Assembly: GCA_946480545.1 (NCBI GenBank)
Contig: CAMLKY010000011.1
Coordinates: 1-13,266 of the forward strand
DNA from: an uncultured Acidobacteriota bacterium
Lineage (GTDB): Bacteria > Acidobacteriota > Blastocatellia > Pyrinomonadales > Pyrinomonadaceae
DNA: 13,266 nucleotides
Direction of reading: 5' to 3'
Below are positions 1-7,803 of this stretch, piece after piece. Position numbers and translations under genes: made by a program. The notes beneath the pieces are model-generated. The model saw nothing but the letters and a program-made list of their open reading frames with translations. It was not told the origin of the DNA and did not search any database. Position 1 is the first letter of the stretch. Every line of letters starts with the position of its first letter.

Positions 1-2029
1 ATTGGTCCATGAAGTGTTTGCTTTTCGGATCACCGCTCGCACCGAAAACATGTACGGACATGCCGCGAACTTTCGGGGCAAATTCGACGACACTGATGTA
101 CGTTCCGCCCGCGACACCGTATCTTCTCTTTGATCCTTTCTGAGGGATCGCATGATAAGTAAAAACGCCGCCCTCGCGTCCGCCCATTCCGGGAACGGCG
201 AGGCTCGGCCGGGCGTCGCTGAACGATTCGCCGGTCGATTCGTCGTATCGCTGAAGCCGGCTCAGCTCTCCCCAGCCCACACGCCACGTACCAAAGTCCT
301 TCTCGAGACTGGCGACCACGTTTGCAAAGGCCGCAGCGATCTTCCCTTCGTCGCTCATGCCCTTCTCGCCCGCAGCATCAAGCGTCAGCACGAACAGAGT
401 CATCGCCACTGAGTCGTTGCTGCTCCGCCGGTCCCAGGCAGAGAGGACTCCAAAAGCCTCGCGTAGCTTGCCGCTGGCGGGGCCAGCCTGGTCGAGGCTG
501 TTTCGCACGGCGACAAGCACCGTTGGCAAATGGTGGTCCGTTCCCATGACGTACGTATCAAATGCTGCCCGGCGCCAGTCTTCAAAGGTGAACTTACGTT
601 TGTTTGCTAGGATAGCTCGCGAGACTTCGCCTCGAAGATTATCGCTTTCCTGCACCATGTAAGACGGGAACTTCTTCGGATCGGGGTTGTGACCGTCGGC
701 GGTCAACAGAAATGGAGTCGTGTTGCAGTTCTGCATCCAGCCCGTTTTCGGATTGGTTAGCTGCGGCAGTTCGTCGATAGTGTGGTAACCCTTCCACTCT
801 GTTGCCGGATCGCTTCCGTCCAGAGCCTTCTTCCAGTCGAAGCGCGGATCTCGCCGCGGGACGGCGCCGTTGTAGAGATAAAAAGTATCTCCCTGACGGT
901 CTGCGTACATCACGTTACCGAAGAGCATATTGAGCGGAGTCATGGCGCGCTTGAGTTCGGCGACGGACTTTGCCCGCGTCATCAGGTACCACTCGCGAAG
1001 CCATCCGTCATCCTCGAACTTCGCCATCCTGATCGCGAGCTTCTTCCCGTCACGTGACGCGAGGATCGGGCCGTGATGCGTTCGAAGCATTTTGAAAGTA
1101 CGCTTCTCCAATCCCGCAGATGTCTTTACGTAAATCTCCTCTGTGTGCTCTGTGGCCAACCGATGACCGCCGCCATACCGGTACGCAAGCGGACGCTTTG
1201 GATCATCGAACGTCTCGGCATAGACATCCGTAAGGTCCGCAGCATTATCGGTCGAGACCCATCCGCCGTTCTCGTTATGCCCGACGTAGGGGAACGGGAA
1301 TCCGAACCGCGTATAGCCGGTGAAATTCCAACCTTCGTCGCTATGCACATGGCCTTCATAAACCTGGCCGGAACCGAAGAAGGGCAAGTGCGGATTGATG
1401 AACAGCATCGCATTCCCGGTCGCACTCTTGGACGGGTTGATGACCCAGCCGTTCGACCCCTGACTCTCTTTAAGGCCCCTGTCGACTGTCGCCGTTTGCA
1501 GGTCCGAGCCCTCTAGAGCTTCGTCGTTTACAAATCCTTGCTGGTAGTAGTTGTACCGAATGAAAGCCAGCGGGTACCACGGTTCCATCTTTGTGAGCAA
1601 TCTCGGCCTTACCTCGGGATGGTGCTGAAGATAGTAATTCACACCGGCGGCGAACGCATCGCAGATCGAGCGTGTGTGCGGATCCAGCCGCGCGTATTCC
1701 TCCCGCGCGAGTCTCGGGATCTCGAGCGCCCTGTTCACGCGATCACGCTCGAGCCTTCTCTCGCCGTACACTTCCGCTGAACGCCCGATCGCGGCGATGA
1801 AGTTCTCCTCGAGCCGCCAGAAATTATCTTCCGCCTGTGCATACGCAAATCCGAAAACGGTACTCGCGTCGGTCTTCCCGAACACGTGAGGAACGCCGTA
1901 CGTGTCACGGTAGATGGTCACATCTCGGGCAAGCGTATCCGACGAAATTTGCGCTCGGAGAGAGCTGCCGGCAATCAAAGCGATGAAAAAAACAAAAAGG
2001 CTGAGGACGACTTGTCTGGTTCGTTTCAT
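1..2029 (-). CDS. Penicillin-acylase-family Ntn hydrolase, C-terminus cut by the left edge
   Basis: Exported N-terminal-nucleophile amidase that would cleave an acyl chain from an amide (beta-lactam, N-acyl-homoserine lactone, lipopeptide or N-acyl amino acid); the substrate is not predictable. I translated it by hand: 676 codons with no stop or frameshift, starting at ATG 2029 after a GGGAG ribosome site. Residues 1-27 form a signal peptide ending near LRAQ. The alpha-chain motif RDTYGVPHVFG lies at about 41-51, followed by AYAQAEDNFW. The autoprocessing site is G191-S192-N193-G194, so Ser192 becomes the beta-chain nucleophile. His214 falls at beta-position 23, as in penicillin G acylase. 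GHNENGGW (about 250-257), the GNVMYAD segment and the late GASGDPKSKHF motif just before the edge are family hallmarks. Only a few tens of residues should be missing. It lies 30 nt after the metallopeptidase-like gene, probably in the same transcript. Confidence 0.93.
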   Translation of the reverse strand, partial: MKRTRQVVLSLFVFFIALIAGSSLRAQISSDTLARDVTIYRDTYGVPHVFGKTDASTVFGFAYAQAEDNFWRLEENFIAAIGRSAEVYGERRLERDRVNRALEIPRLAREEYARLDPHTRSICDAFAAGVNYYLQHHPEVRPRLLTKMEPWYPLAFIRYNYYQQGFVNDEALEGSDLQTATVDRGLKESQGSNGWVINPSKSATGNAMLFINPHLPFFGSGQVYEGHVHSDEGWNFTGYTRFGFPFPYVGHNENGGWVSTDNAADLTDVYAETFDDPKRPLAYRYGGGHRLATEHTEEIYVKTSAGLEKRTFKMLRTHHGPILASRDGKKLAIRMAKFEDDGWLREWYLMTRAKSVAELKRAMTPLNMLFGNVMYADRQGDTFYLYNGAVPRRDPRFDWKKALDGSDPATEWKGYHTIDELPQLTNPKTGWMQNCNTTPFLLTADGHNPDPKKFPSYMVQESDNLRGEVSRAILANKRKFTFEDWRRAAFDTYVMGTDHHLPTVLVAVRNSLDQAGPASGKLREAFGVLSAWDRRSSNDSVAMTLFVLTLDAAGEKGMSDEGKIAAAFANVVASLEKDFGTWRVGWGELSRLQRYDESTGESFSDARPSLAVPGMGGREGGVFTYHAIPQKGSKRRYGVAGGTYISVVEFAPKVRGMSVHVFGASGDPKSKHFMDQ

Positions 2030-2036
2030 ATTATTG

Positions 2037-2041
2037 CTCCC
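2037..2041 (-). promoter_or_regulatory. Ribosome binding site of the Ntn acylase gene
   Basis: GGGAG on the minus strand, 7 nt before the ATG at 2029. It supports that start and is one of the clearer Shine-Dalgarno sites in the window. Confidence 0.6.
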
Positions 2042-2059
2042 GCGACCAATGAAGCTTCG

Positions 2060-3031
2060 TTATTTCTTCACGGGCAATTGCGCGTCCGTGGCGACGCCTC
2101 GTTGCAGATTGTTCGACCACGCCACAAAACCCGGCTCGATCTTCTCCAGACGGTTAAGGATCTCATCGTTTTTTATTGTTCCGTACTTTTCGCCCTTGAA
2201 CGCGTCGCGCACCCTGACAATAAAATCCATACCTCGCCGGTCATAAACTTCCTGCGCCTTGACCGTAAAAACTGAGTTGTACCACGCTTCGGTTGGAGGG
2301 TGCTGTCGGCTCTGAAACGTTTCGAACTTGTCCAGCGATGCATGGATCGGGGTTATCCCCTCGATATTCGCGTTAAGGACCGCCATCGCCTTTTTGTCGA
2401 GTCGTTCGCGCGTCGATCTCATGAAAGCATATGCGAAATAGTTCGCGGTGAACTCGGCGAAAAAACTCGATACGGTTTCGATGCCGAGCGCATGAGCATA
2501 CGCATGGCCGAGCTCGTGAAGAGCGACAAAATCGAGCAAAGTCTGTCCGCCATCCTCGAAGCTCAGGTCGACCTTCTTGAGTTTCTGGATCGTCTTCTGC
2601 GACAGAGAATCTTTCATTCCGAGCCAGTCGGTGTAGATCGGTCCACCGGCGGTGACTGGCATGATCGCAACATACTGCGGCGGCCCCGTATATGTTCCCC
2701 TACGACAGAGTCCCGTTCGCAGTGTCGGAAGTCCGTATGGCTTGTCCAACAGTTTCGGCCAGTCATCAGGACCCAGTGCGGCCACCGTAACGGCGGGCGT
2801 CAGCTTTAGTGAGCGCTCGTAGAACCGTGCCGCGTCCCGAAGCAAGCGCTGCATAGCGACCGCTCGATCGCGATGTCCCGCAGAGTAGTGGGTCTCGACA
2901 GGTGCCGGAAGCCTTTCGAGATTGAGTCCCAAAAGCTGTTCACGACAGGTCACTATCTGACCGTCGGCATTTAAGGCAAGAATGCCTGTTGTAAGGCATA
3001 TGAATGCCGCGATCAAAATTTCTTTTCTCAT
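2060..3031 (-). CDS. Exported HExxH metallopeptidase-like protein, unknown family
   Basis: I do not recognise a named family. The 323-residue product starts with a signal peptide (residues 1 to about 25: Arg/Lys, a hydrophobic stretch, then NADGQ). Its central motif LHELGHAYAH places His172, Glu173 and His176 as a zincin-type zinc site. Glu193 in FFAEFTANYF, 17 residues further on, is a plausible third ligand in gluzincin style. A peptidase role outside the cytoplasm is inferred from this motif alone. The rest is mixed alpha/beta, and the C-terminal 120 residues are charged and helical. ATG 3031 overlaps the amidohydrolase stop by ATGA and is preceded by a strong AAAGGAG, so translation is probably coupled. 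The Ntn acylase follows 30 nt after its TAA stop. Confidence 0.85.
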   Translation of the reverse strand: MRKEILIAAFICLTTGILALNADGQIVTCREQLLGLNLERLPAPVETHYSAGHRDRAVAMQRLLRDAARFYERSLKLTPAVTVAALGPDDWPKLLDKPYGLPTLRTGLCRRGTYTGPPQYVAIMPVTAGGPIYTDWLGMKDSLSQKTIQKLKKVDLSFEDGGQTLLDFVALHELGHAYAHALGIETVSSFFAEFTANYFAYAFMRSTRERLDKKAMAVLNANIEGITPIHASLDKFETFQSRQHPPTEAWYNSVFTVKAQEVYDRRGMDFIVRVRDAFKGEKYGTIKNDEILNRLEKIEPGFVAWSNNLQRGVATDAQLPVKK

Positions 3032-4482
3032 CGATTCTCCTTTGGCTCTGCGGAACTCTTTTGTACATCGGACAACATCCGGTCGAGAGCGTCTCTCTGC
3101 AAAAGACGGCCGTTTGTGATCACCGCAACTATCCTGGTCGTGTTTCGGATATCCTCGAGGGGGTTCGCGCTCAGGAGCACCAGTTCTGCCAGCTTCCCCT
3201 TTTCGATCGTGCCCAGATCTTTCTGCAATCCCAAAAACTTCACGGGATTTATCGTTGCGGCGCTTATGGCTTCGAATGGGGTAAATCCGTTCTCGACAAA
3301 CAGCTCGAGCTCATCGTGCAGACTGAAACCGGGGTAGGTATATGCACCGGGAATATCGGTTCCGGTCATGAAAGGAACACCGGCCCGATGCATGTCCCGG
3401 ACAAGCTCGAGTTCTTTCCGGTAAAGATTCTTTTTCTGGATTATAAACTCCGGGGTTCGGAACTTGAGAAAGAAATTGTTCTCGGGCTTCCAATCTTCCA
3501 ATTCCGCGGCCGGGATGTACTTCATTCTCGGATCGTTGGTGAACCCGCCCTCATCGATCAGCGAGAGGGGGCGCTTGGTTGCAAGTGTCGGCACCTGCCA
3601 GGTTTGATTTTTGACGAAGGCGGCGTAGAGCGTGCGACATTTCTGTTCATCGAACGTTTCCAGCTCGAGCTTTGTTCGTATCGCGATCCGCGCCGGGATA
3701 TGCGAGAAGTCGCCGGGTTTACCGCTGGGTTTCACGGCGGCGGTCACGCGGTCCTCAAGCGTCTTGGCGTCCAGCGAAGAACAACTTCGCGTGATGTTCC
3801 CGAGGTGCTCGAAACTGCGTTGACCCGCGGCGGACGCCTCGAAAGACGACAATACCGATGGCACGTGCCCCGCGACGGGAATGCCGAGCTTCTTCGCTTC
3901 GTCGATGATCGCGTAATACTCTTCGCGCGAAACCCCGGAATAAACCTTTATGAAATCGGCGCCGGACCGCTGCATCATCCGGACCTGCTCGCGCGCCTCT
4001 GCCGGCCCGGTGAACGGAATCGAATTCCGCGGCACATCCGGCCTCGCTCCATCCAGGATCCGGCCCGCGGCTATGATTCGCGGGCCGATCCGTTTACCGG
4101 ACGCAACCTCCTCACGAACCTTAGCCAGCATCGCGAAACCTTCGGCTGTAGTTCCGGTATCTCGTGCCCCGGTGACTCCGTTCGCGACGAGGAGCTTCAT
4201 GAAGTTCTCGGCTCGGCCCGGGTCGAGTATGTGGACATGCATGTCCCACAAACCGGGTATTAGAAATTTCCCGCGACCGTCGACGACCGCTGCTCGTTTC
4301 GGGATCTTTACACTTCGACCTATCTCTACGATCCGACCGCCATCGATGACGACCGTCATTCGAGCCGCCGGTGAAGGGCGCACCATATCGATGAGCGTTA
4401 CGTCTTTTATGACGAGCCCCGTTTGCGCACCTGATGGAAGAACGAGAATAGTGAGAAGGATCAACGTGAGGATAACTTTCAT
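3028..4482 (-). CDS. Exported metal-dependent amidohydrolase (imidazolonepropionase/prolidase-like)
   Basis: A 484-residue amidohydrolase-superfamily enzyme with a binuclear metal centre. Numbered from ATG 4482, it has His82 and His84 in GLWDMHVH, Lys179 in DFIKVY (the usual carboxylated lysine), His206 in VAGHVP, His226 in FEHLG and Asp376 in TGTDIPG, so the full ligand set is present. The C-terminal beta-sandwich part ends with GTIEKGKLAELVLL and NPLEDI, typical of COG1228 enzymes such as Xaa-Pro or Xaa-Arg dipeptidases. The frame is open to a further ATG at 4599, but I chose 4482 because it gives a clean signal peptide (VILTLILLTILVLPSGAQ) and avoids overlapping the previous gene; its ribosome site is weak (GAG, 7 nt away). 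It probably hydrolyses a dipeptide or cyclic amide outside the cytoplasm; the substrate is unknown. Confidence 0.9.
   Translation of the reverse strand: MKVILTLILLTILVLPSGAQTGLVIKDVTLIDMVRPSPAARMTVVIDGGRIVEIGRSVKIPKRAAVVDGRGKFLIPGLWDMHVHILDPGRAENFMKLLVANGVTGARDTGTTAEGFAMLAKVREEVASGKRIGPRIIAAGRILDGARPDVPRNSIPFTGPAEAREQVRMMQRSGADFIKVYSGVSREEYYAIIDEAKKLGIPVAGHVPSVLSSFEASAAGQRSFEHLGNITRSCSSLDAKTLEDRVTAAVKPSGKPGDFSHIPARIAIRTKLELETFDEQKCRTLYAAFVKNQTWQVPTLATKRPLSLIDEGGFTNDPRMKYIPAAELEDWKPENNFFLKFRTPEFIIQKKNLYRKELELVRDMHRAGVPFMTGTDIPGAYTYPGFSLHDELELFVENGFTPFEAISAATINPVKFLGLQKDLGTIEKGKLAELVLLSANPLEDIRNTTRIVAVITNGRLLQRDALDRMLSDVQKSSAEPKENR
3037..3043 (-). promoter_or_regulatory. Strong ribosome binding site inside the end of the amidohydrolase gene
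   Basis: AAAGGAG on the minus strand, 5 nt before the ATG at 3031, lying within the last codons of the upstream gene. Together with the ATGA stop/start overlap it indicates translational coupling of the amidohydrolase and metallopeptidase-like genes. Confidence 0.7.
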
Positions 4483-4561
4483 AAGCAATCTCAGACGTCG
4501 GTCGAAAAGTCGGAGTCCGTTCACCGACCTTTCGAAACGCTCAGCGTACTGATCGTGCACC

Positions 4562-5947
4562 TCACTCAGGCTGCAACGCAAACGCGCTGATCTTTCCATC
4601 GCTCAAAACCTTCATCGAAAGAAAGAGGCTCATTCCCGAATACTCGACGCGATATCGGTAACGAACGCCGTCTGAGTCCGCCTGTCGTTCCACGAGATTG
4701 AATCCTTCGATCGGCCCAAGGCTTCGTACAAAGGCCGCGAGCCGATCCTGCTGATCGGTGATGGCCCTTTGCACCTCAGGAGTAAAACGCGACATGTCGG
4801 CCTTGTGCTCCAACACCGCCACCAACAGCTCTCTTGTTTTCACGGTGAAGGCGGGGTCGGGATCTGGGATGGGCTTTGGTTTCAGCTCGGGGTCGACGAT
4901 GGCGGCGACACCGTTTGCAAGCTTCGACTGATTTGTCTGTATCAGGTTTGCGAAGAGGATGACCGTTAGCTTGTTGTCCGGGAATCGAGCGATGTGTGCC
5001 TTAAAGCCCTGCCACGCACCACCGTGTTCGATGACAGGCTTTCCATTCACGCTTCGAATGCCCCACCCGAATCCATATGGGTGCGTCCGTCCGTCGTTAA
5101 GTCTTATCGGCGTCCACATCGTGTCGTAACTGGTTTTCTTGAGGAGCTTCCCCGTCCTGAGAGCTTCGTCCCACTTGATCATGTCGAGTGCCGTGAGATA
5201 CAGCGACCCGTCGGCGGTAGTGTTGACGGTCGGGGAAACCCAATCCTGATTTTTCAATTCACCTTTTACGAGCTGATACCCGGCGGCACGATTCGGAATG
5301 ATGTCGGCCTCGTTGAGAATTCGGGCCGTAGTCATACCCAGCGGCTTGAAGATCCTTTCCTGAAGAAAGTCGCCGTAGAACTTGCCCGTCACCTTGCCGA
5401 TGATTATCCCGAGTGTGACATAGCCGAGATTACTGTATTGCCACTTCTCGCCGGGCTTGAACGCTACCGGGATCTCTTTCGCCTTTTTGAGGATCTCGTC
5501 CTCGGTGTAGTCGCGGCGAAAATCGAAATCGCGTGGGTAGTCGGTCATGCCGCTCGTGTGCGAGAGCAAGTGCCTGACCGTTATGCCCGACCAGCTTTCG
5601 GGAACCTCGCCTAGGTACTTTGCGATCTTTTCGTCGAGGTCGATCTTCCCGTCTTCGACAAGCATCATCACCGCCGTTGCCGTGAACTGTTTTCCTACCG
5701 AGCCCGATTGAAAGATAGTTTCCGGCCGCACCCGGACCTGGTGTTCCACATTCGCCAGCCCATAGCCTTTTACAAGCAGCGGCTTGCCATCCTTTACAAT
5801 CGCGAGGGAAACGCCGGGGATCTTTTGCCTTGCCATCTCGCTTTCAACATATTGATCGATCCTGGAGGTGAACGCGTCCTGGGCAAAAGTCGCGGTCGCG
5901 GCGATATTGAGGATGATGACGAGCAGGGCCGTTCTTTTTCGTTTCAT
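4562..5947 (-). CDS. Serine hydrolase B, class C beta-lactamase fold, exported
   Basis: A 461-residue protein of the beta-lactamase/transpeptidase-like family (PF00144), which includes esterases, D-aminopeptidases and class C beta-lactamases. A signal peptide covers residues 1 to about 22 (cleavage near TFAQ). The three active-site motifs are complete: S83-V-G-K86 (SxxK), Y171-S-N173 (YxN) and H308-G-G310 (the HxG form, not KTG), which points to an esterase or peptidase rather than a true penicillinase. LLSHTSGMTDYP (127-138) and KPLGM (201-205) are typical of the family. The last 110 residues (from about 345) form a separate alpha/beta tail. ATG 5947 overlaps the GNAT stop as ATGA, with GGA 9 nt upstream, so the two are probably coupled. 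It is a distant paralogue of the hydrolase at 9412-11097. Confidence 0.92.
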   Translation of the reverse strand: MKRKRTALLVIILNIAATATFAQDAFTSRIDQYVESEMARQKIPGVSLAIVKDGKPLLVKGYGLANVEHQVRVRPETIFQSGSVGKQFTATAVMMLVEDGKIDLDEKIAKYLGEVPESWSGITVRHLLSHTSGMTDYPRDFDFRRDYTEDEILKKAKEIPVAFKPGEKWQYSNLGYVTLGIIIGKVTGKFYGDFLQERIFKPLGMTTARILNEADIIPNRAAGYQLVKGELKNQDWVSPTVNTTADGSLYLTALDMIKWDEALRTGKLLKKTSYDTMWTPIRLNDGRTHPYGFGWGIRSVNGKPVIEHGGAWQGFKAHIARFPDNKLTVILFANLIQTNQSKLANGVAAIVDPELKPKPIPDPDPAFTVKTRELLVAVLEHKADMSRFTPEVQRAITDQQDRLAAFVRSLGPIEGFNLVERQADSDGVRYRYRVEYSGMSLFLSMKVLSDGKISAFALQPE

Positions 5948-6426
5948 GATTCTTGATCCGCGATAAGCTCTTTGCGCATGGTGAGAATCAGTGCGGAATA
6001 ACCTGATTTCTCATAGGCCCGAATGGCCCCGGCGTTTTCGGCATAAACCTCGAGCTGCATCTCGGTTATCTGGTTCCGCCGCGACCAATTTTCCAACGCC
6101 TCAATGATCATCGTGTTTACTCCTTTCCCACGGTGTTCCGGCACGACGTACATAAAGCCGAGATACGAATGCCTGTCATGCTTGAGATAGGGCTCCGCAG
6201 TCTCGATGCGCGCATACCCCGAAGCGATAATTATCCCGCCCGCTTCGGCGACGACGACCTCCGCGTCAGGTGATGCGATCAGTTCGCTCAGATCATAGTA
6301 GTGAACATCCGGGCCCGTACGTATCGTTGAATCGAACGGTCGCTCGGCTTCGATTATCGCCTGTTCAAAGGCGAGCAGTTGCTCCAGGTCACTGAGACTG
6401 GCCGGCCTTACTGTTATCTCGTCCAT
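5944..6426 (-). CDS. GNAT-family N-acetyltransferase
   Basis: A 160-residue cytoplasmic acetyltransferase of the Gcn5-related fold, transferring acetyl from acetyl-CoA to an amine on an unknown acceptor. It opens with ITVRPASLSDLEQL. Motif A, which binds the CoA pyrophosphate, is VVPEHRGKGV at about 94-103. Motif B follows as LEVYAENAGAIRAYEKSGY (125-143), usual for small-molecule or N-terminal acetyltransferases of the RimI type. The reading frame also allows a TTG start at 6438. I prefer ATG 6426 because GGA lies 7 nt before it and the protein then starts like its relatives. It overlaps the sulfatase end by 38 bp and the next gene start by 4 bp, so it is embedded in the transcript. It is one of the few products here without an export signal. 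Confidence 0.88.
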   Translation of the reverse strand: MDEITVRPASLSDLEQLLAFEQAIIEAERPFDSTIRTGPDVHYYDLSELIASPDAEVVVAEAGGIIIASGYARIETAEPYLKHDRHSYLGFMYVVPEHRGKGVNTMIIEALENWSRRNQITEMQLEVYAENAGAIRAYEKSGYSALILTMRKELIADQES

Positions 6427-7792
6427 CAGAAATTCCAACTTGATAGGGCTTCATCGTAGATTCCCATTTCGCGAACTCGCCGCGGAGACGTTCCATCGTA
6501 TGAGGATCCTGGTCCTTGAAGTCGGCTTGCTCACGCTCGTCGGTGGAGAGGTCAAATAGGAACTCTGTCTTACCATCCCGCAGGTATTTCCATTTCCCGC
6601 TACGCATCGCGCCCTGCCGGCGGGTTCTCCAAAAGAACTGTCGATCGAATAGCGGTCGGCTTCCACCGAGGAACTGCCGAAGATCGATCCCGTCAAGCGG
6701 GTATTCGGGATCCGGTCTTGCACCCGCGGCAGCCGTCATTGTGGCGGTCCAGTCCATCGTGACCACTGGCTGATCCGATACGGTTTTGGGGCGAGTGATA
6801 CCCGGCCATCTCACCATCGCGGGTACGCGAATACCACCTTCGCGCAGATCCATCTTCTGACCACTGAAAGGCCAATTGTACGAGAAACGCTCGCCGCCGT
6901 TGTCGCTGGTGAAGATGACCAATGTGTTCTTCTCGAGACCCTTAGATTTCAACGCCGCGAGCACGCGTCCTACGCCGGCATCCAGACTCTTCATCATTTC
7001 GGCGTAGACCTTTATGGAACCTCCGGCGCGAAATCCGACAGGGCCGTAATTCATCCGGTCGCTTACCGCTTTGTCGGCCGGCCCCTCCCACGGCCAATGA
7101 GGGGCAGTGTAATGGAGGCTCAGATAGAAAGGCTTTGAATGCGGTCGGTTTATATATTCGACGGCGCGGTCCGTCAGAAGGTCCGTCATGTATCCGACCC
7201 GTTCGACCGGCACCTCGTCCTCATAGAGATCGAGATCGCCGCGCATGTCCTTATGAGAGAAATGGTCGGCGGCTCCGCTCATGATCCCGAAGAAAGTGTC
7301 GAATCCAAATTTCAGAGGGCTGTAGTACGGCAGGTACCCGAGGTGCCACTTTCCTACCAGCGCCGTATCGTATCCTGCTCCCTTTATGAGCGACGAAACA
7401 GTCGGGTGCGATAACGGTATCCCGGTGGTCTTCAATCGTTCGCCCAGCGCTCCTCGTTCGTGAATAGGCTCTTCCAGCCCGACCGGCAAACGAGCCGGAT
7501 AACGACCTGTATGAAAGCCCACGCGCGTCGGCGTGCAAACCGGCGCGGCCGAATACGCGTTGGTGAACTTGATCCCCTGCGATGCGAGGCGGTCAAGATT
7601 CGGTGTTTCGTAATCGGGGCGGCCGTAGCAACTCAAGTCCGCCCAGCCCATATCGTCGGCGAGAACGAACAGGATGTTGGGGCGGTCGGATGCAGACGTC
7701 GGAACGTCGAAGATCGAGGTCGCGGCAGCGGCGGCGACGGTGGCTCCGAGGAATTGCCGTCGCGACACTTTGGCGTTTCTGGCTTTGGTCAT
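6389..7792 (-). CDS. Tat-exported type I (formylglycine) sulfatase
   Basis: A 467-residue arylsulfatase/alkaline-phosphatase-superfamily enzyme that removes sulfate esters from an unknown substrate. The N-terminus carries a twin-arginine signal, SRRQFLG with Arg11 and Arg12, followed by an Ala-rich stretch. Metal ligands Asp46-Asp47 lie in LADDMGW. The nucleophile Cys86 is in CTPTR, the CxPxR box converted to formylglycine. GKWH (147-150), APH (230-232), SDNGG (296-300, Asp297/Asn298) and Lys313 in GQKMDLREGG complete the active site. The Cys form suits FGE or anSME maturation; neither maturase gene is in this window. Conversion before folded export fits the Tat route. No convincing Shine-Dalgarno precedes ATG 7792, which lies 11 nt after the previous stop. 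Its 3' end overlaps the GNAT gene. Confidence 0.94.
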   Translation of the reverse strand: MTKARNAKVSRRQFLGATVAAAAATSIFDVPTSASDRPNILFVLADDMGWADLSCYGRPDYETPNLDRLASQGIKFTNAYSAAPVCTPTRVGFHTGRYPARLPVGLEEPIHERGALGERLKTTGIPLSHPTVSSLIKGAGYDTALVGKWHLGYLPYYSPLKFGFDTFFGIMSGAADHFSHKDMRGDLDLYEDEVPVERVGYMTDLLTDRAVEYINRPHSKPFYLSLHYTAPHWPWEGPADKAVSDRMNYGPVGFRAGGSIKVYAEMMKSLDAGVGRVLAALKSKGLEKNTLVIFTSDNGGERFSYNWPFSGQKMDLREGGIRVPAMVRWPGITRPKTVSDQPVVTMDWTATMTAAAGARPDPEYPLDGIDLRQFLGGSRPLFDRQFFWRTRRQGAMRSGKWKYLRDGKTEFLFDLSTDEREQADFKDQDPHTMERLRGEFAKWESTMKPYQVGISDGRDNSKAGQSQ

Positions 7793-7803
7793 ATTCGAAT
7801 TAG

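Noticed and set aside
1..2029. Suspected broken acylase gene because only short fragments of open frame were obvious on other strands and frames
   Set aside because: Hand translation from ATG 2029 to the edge gives 676 uninterrupted codons with every family motif in order, so the gene is intact but cut by the window edge.
3004..4263. Plus-strand 419-residue open frame opposite the amidohydrolase
   Set aside because: The minus strand carries a complete amidohydrolase with all metal ligands and a signal peptide. The plus-strand translation is Arg/His/Gly-rich with no motif, typical of an antisense shadow in GC-rich coding DNA.
4483..4599. Upstream ATG extending the amidohydrolase by 39 residues
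   Set aside because: The extension is Arg-rich, would bury the signal peptide, and overlaps the end of the preceding gene; ATG 4482 fits an exported protein.
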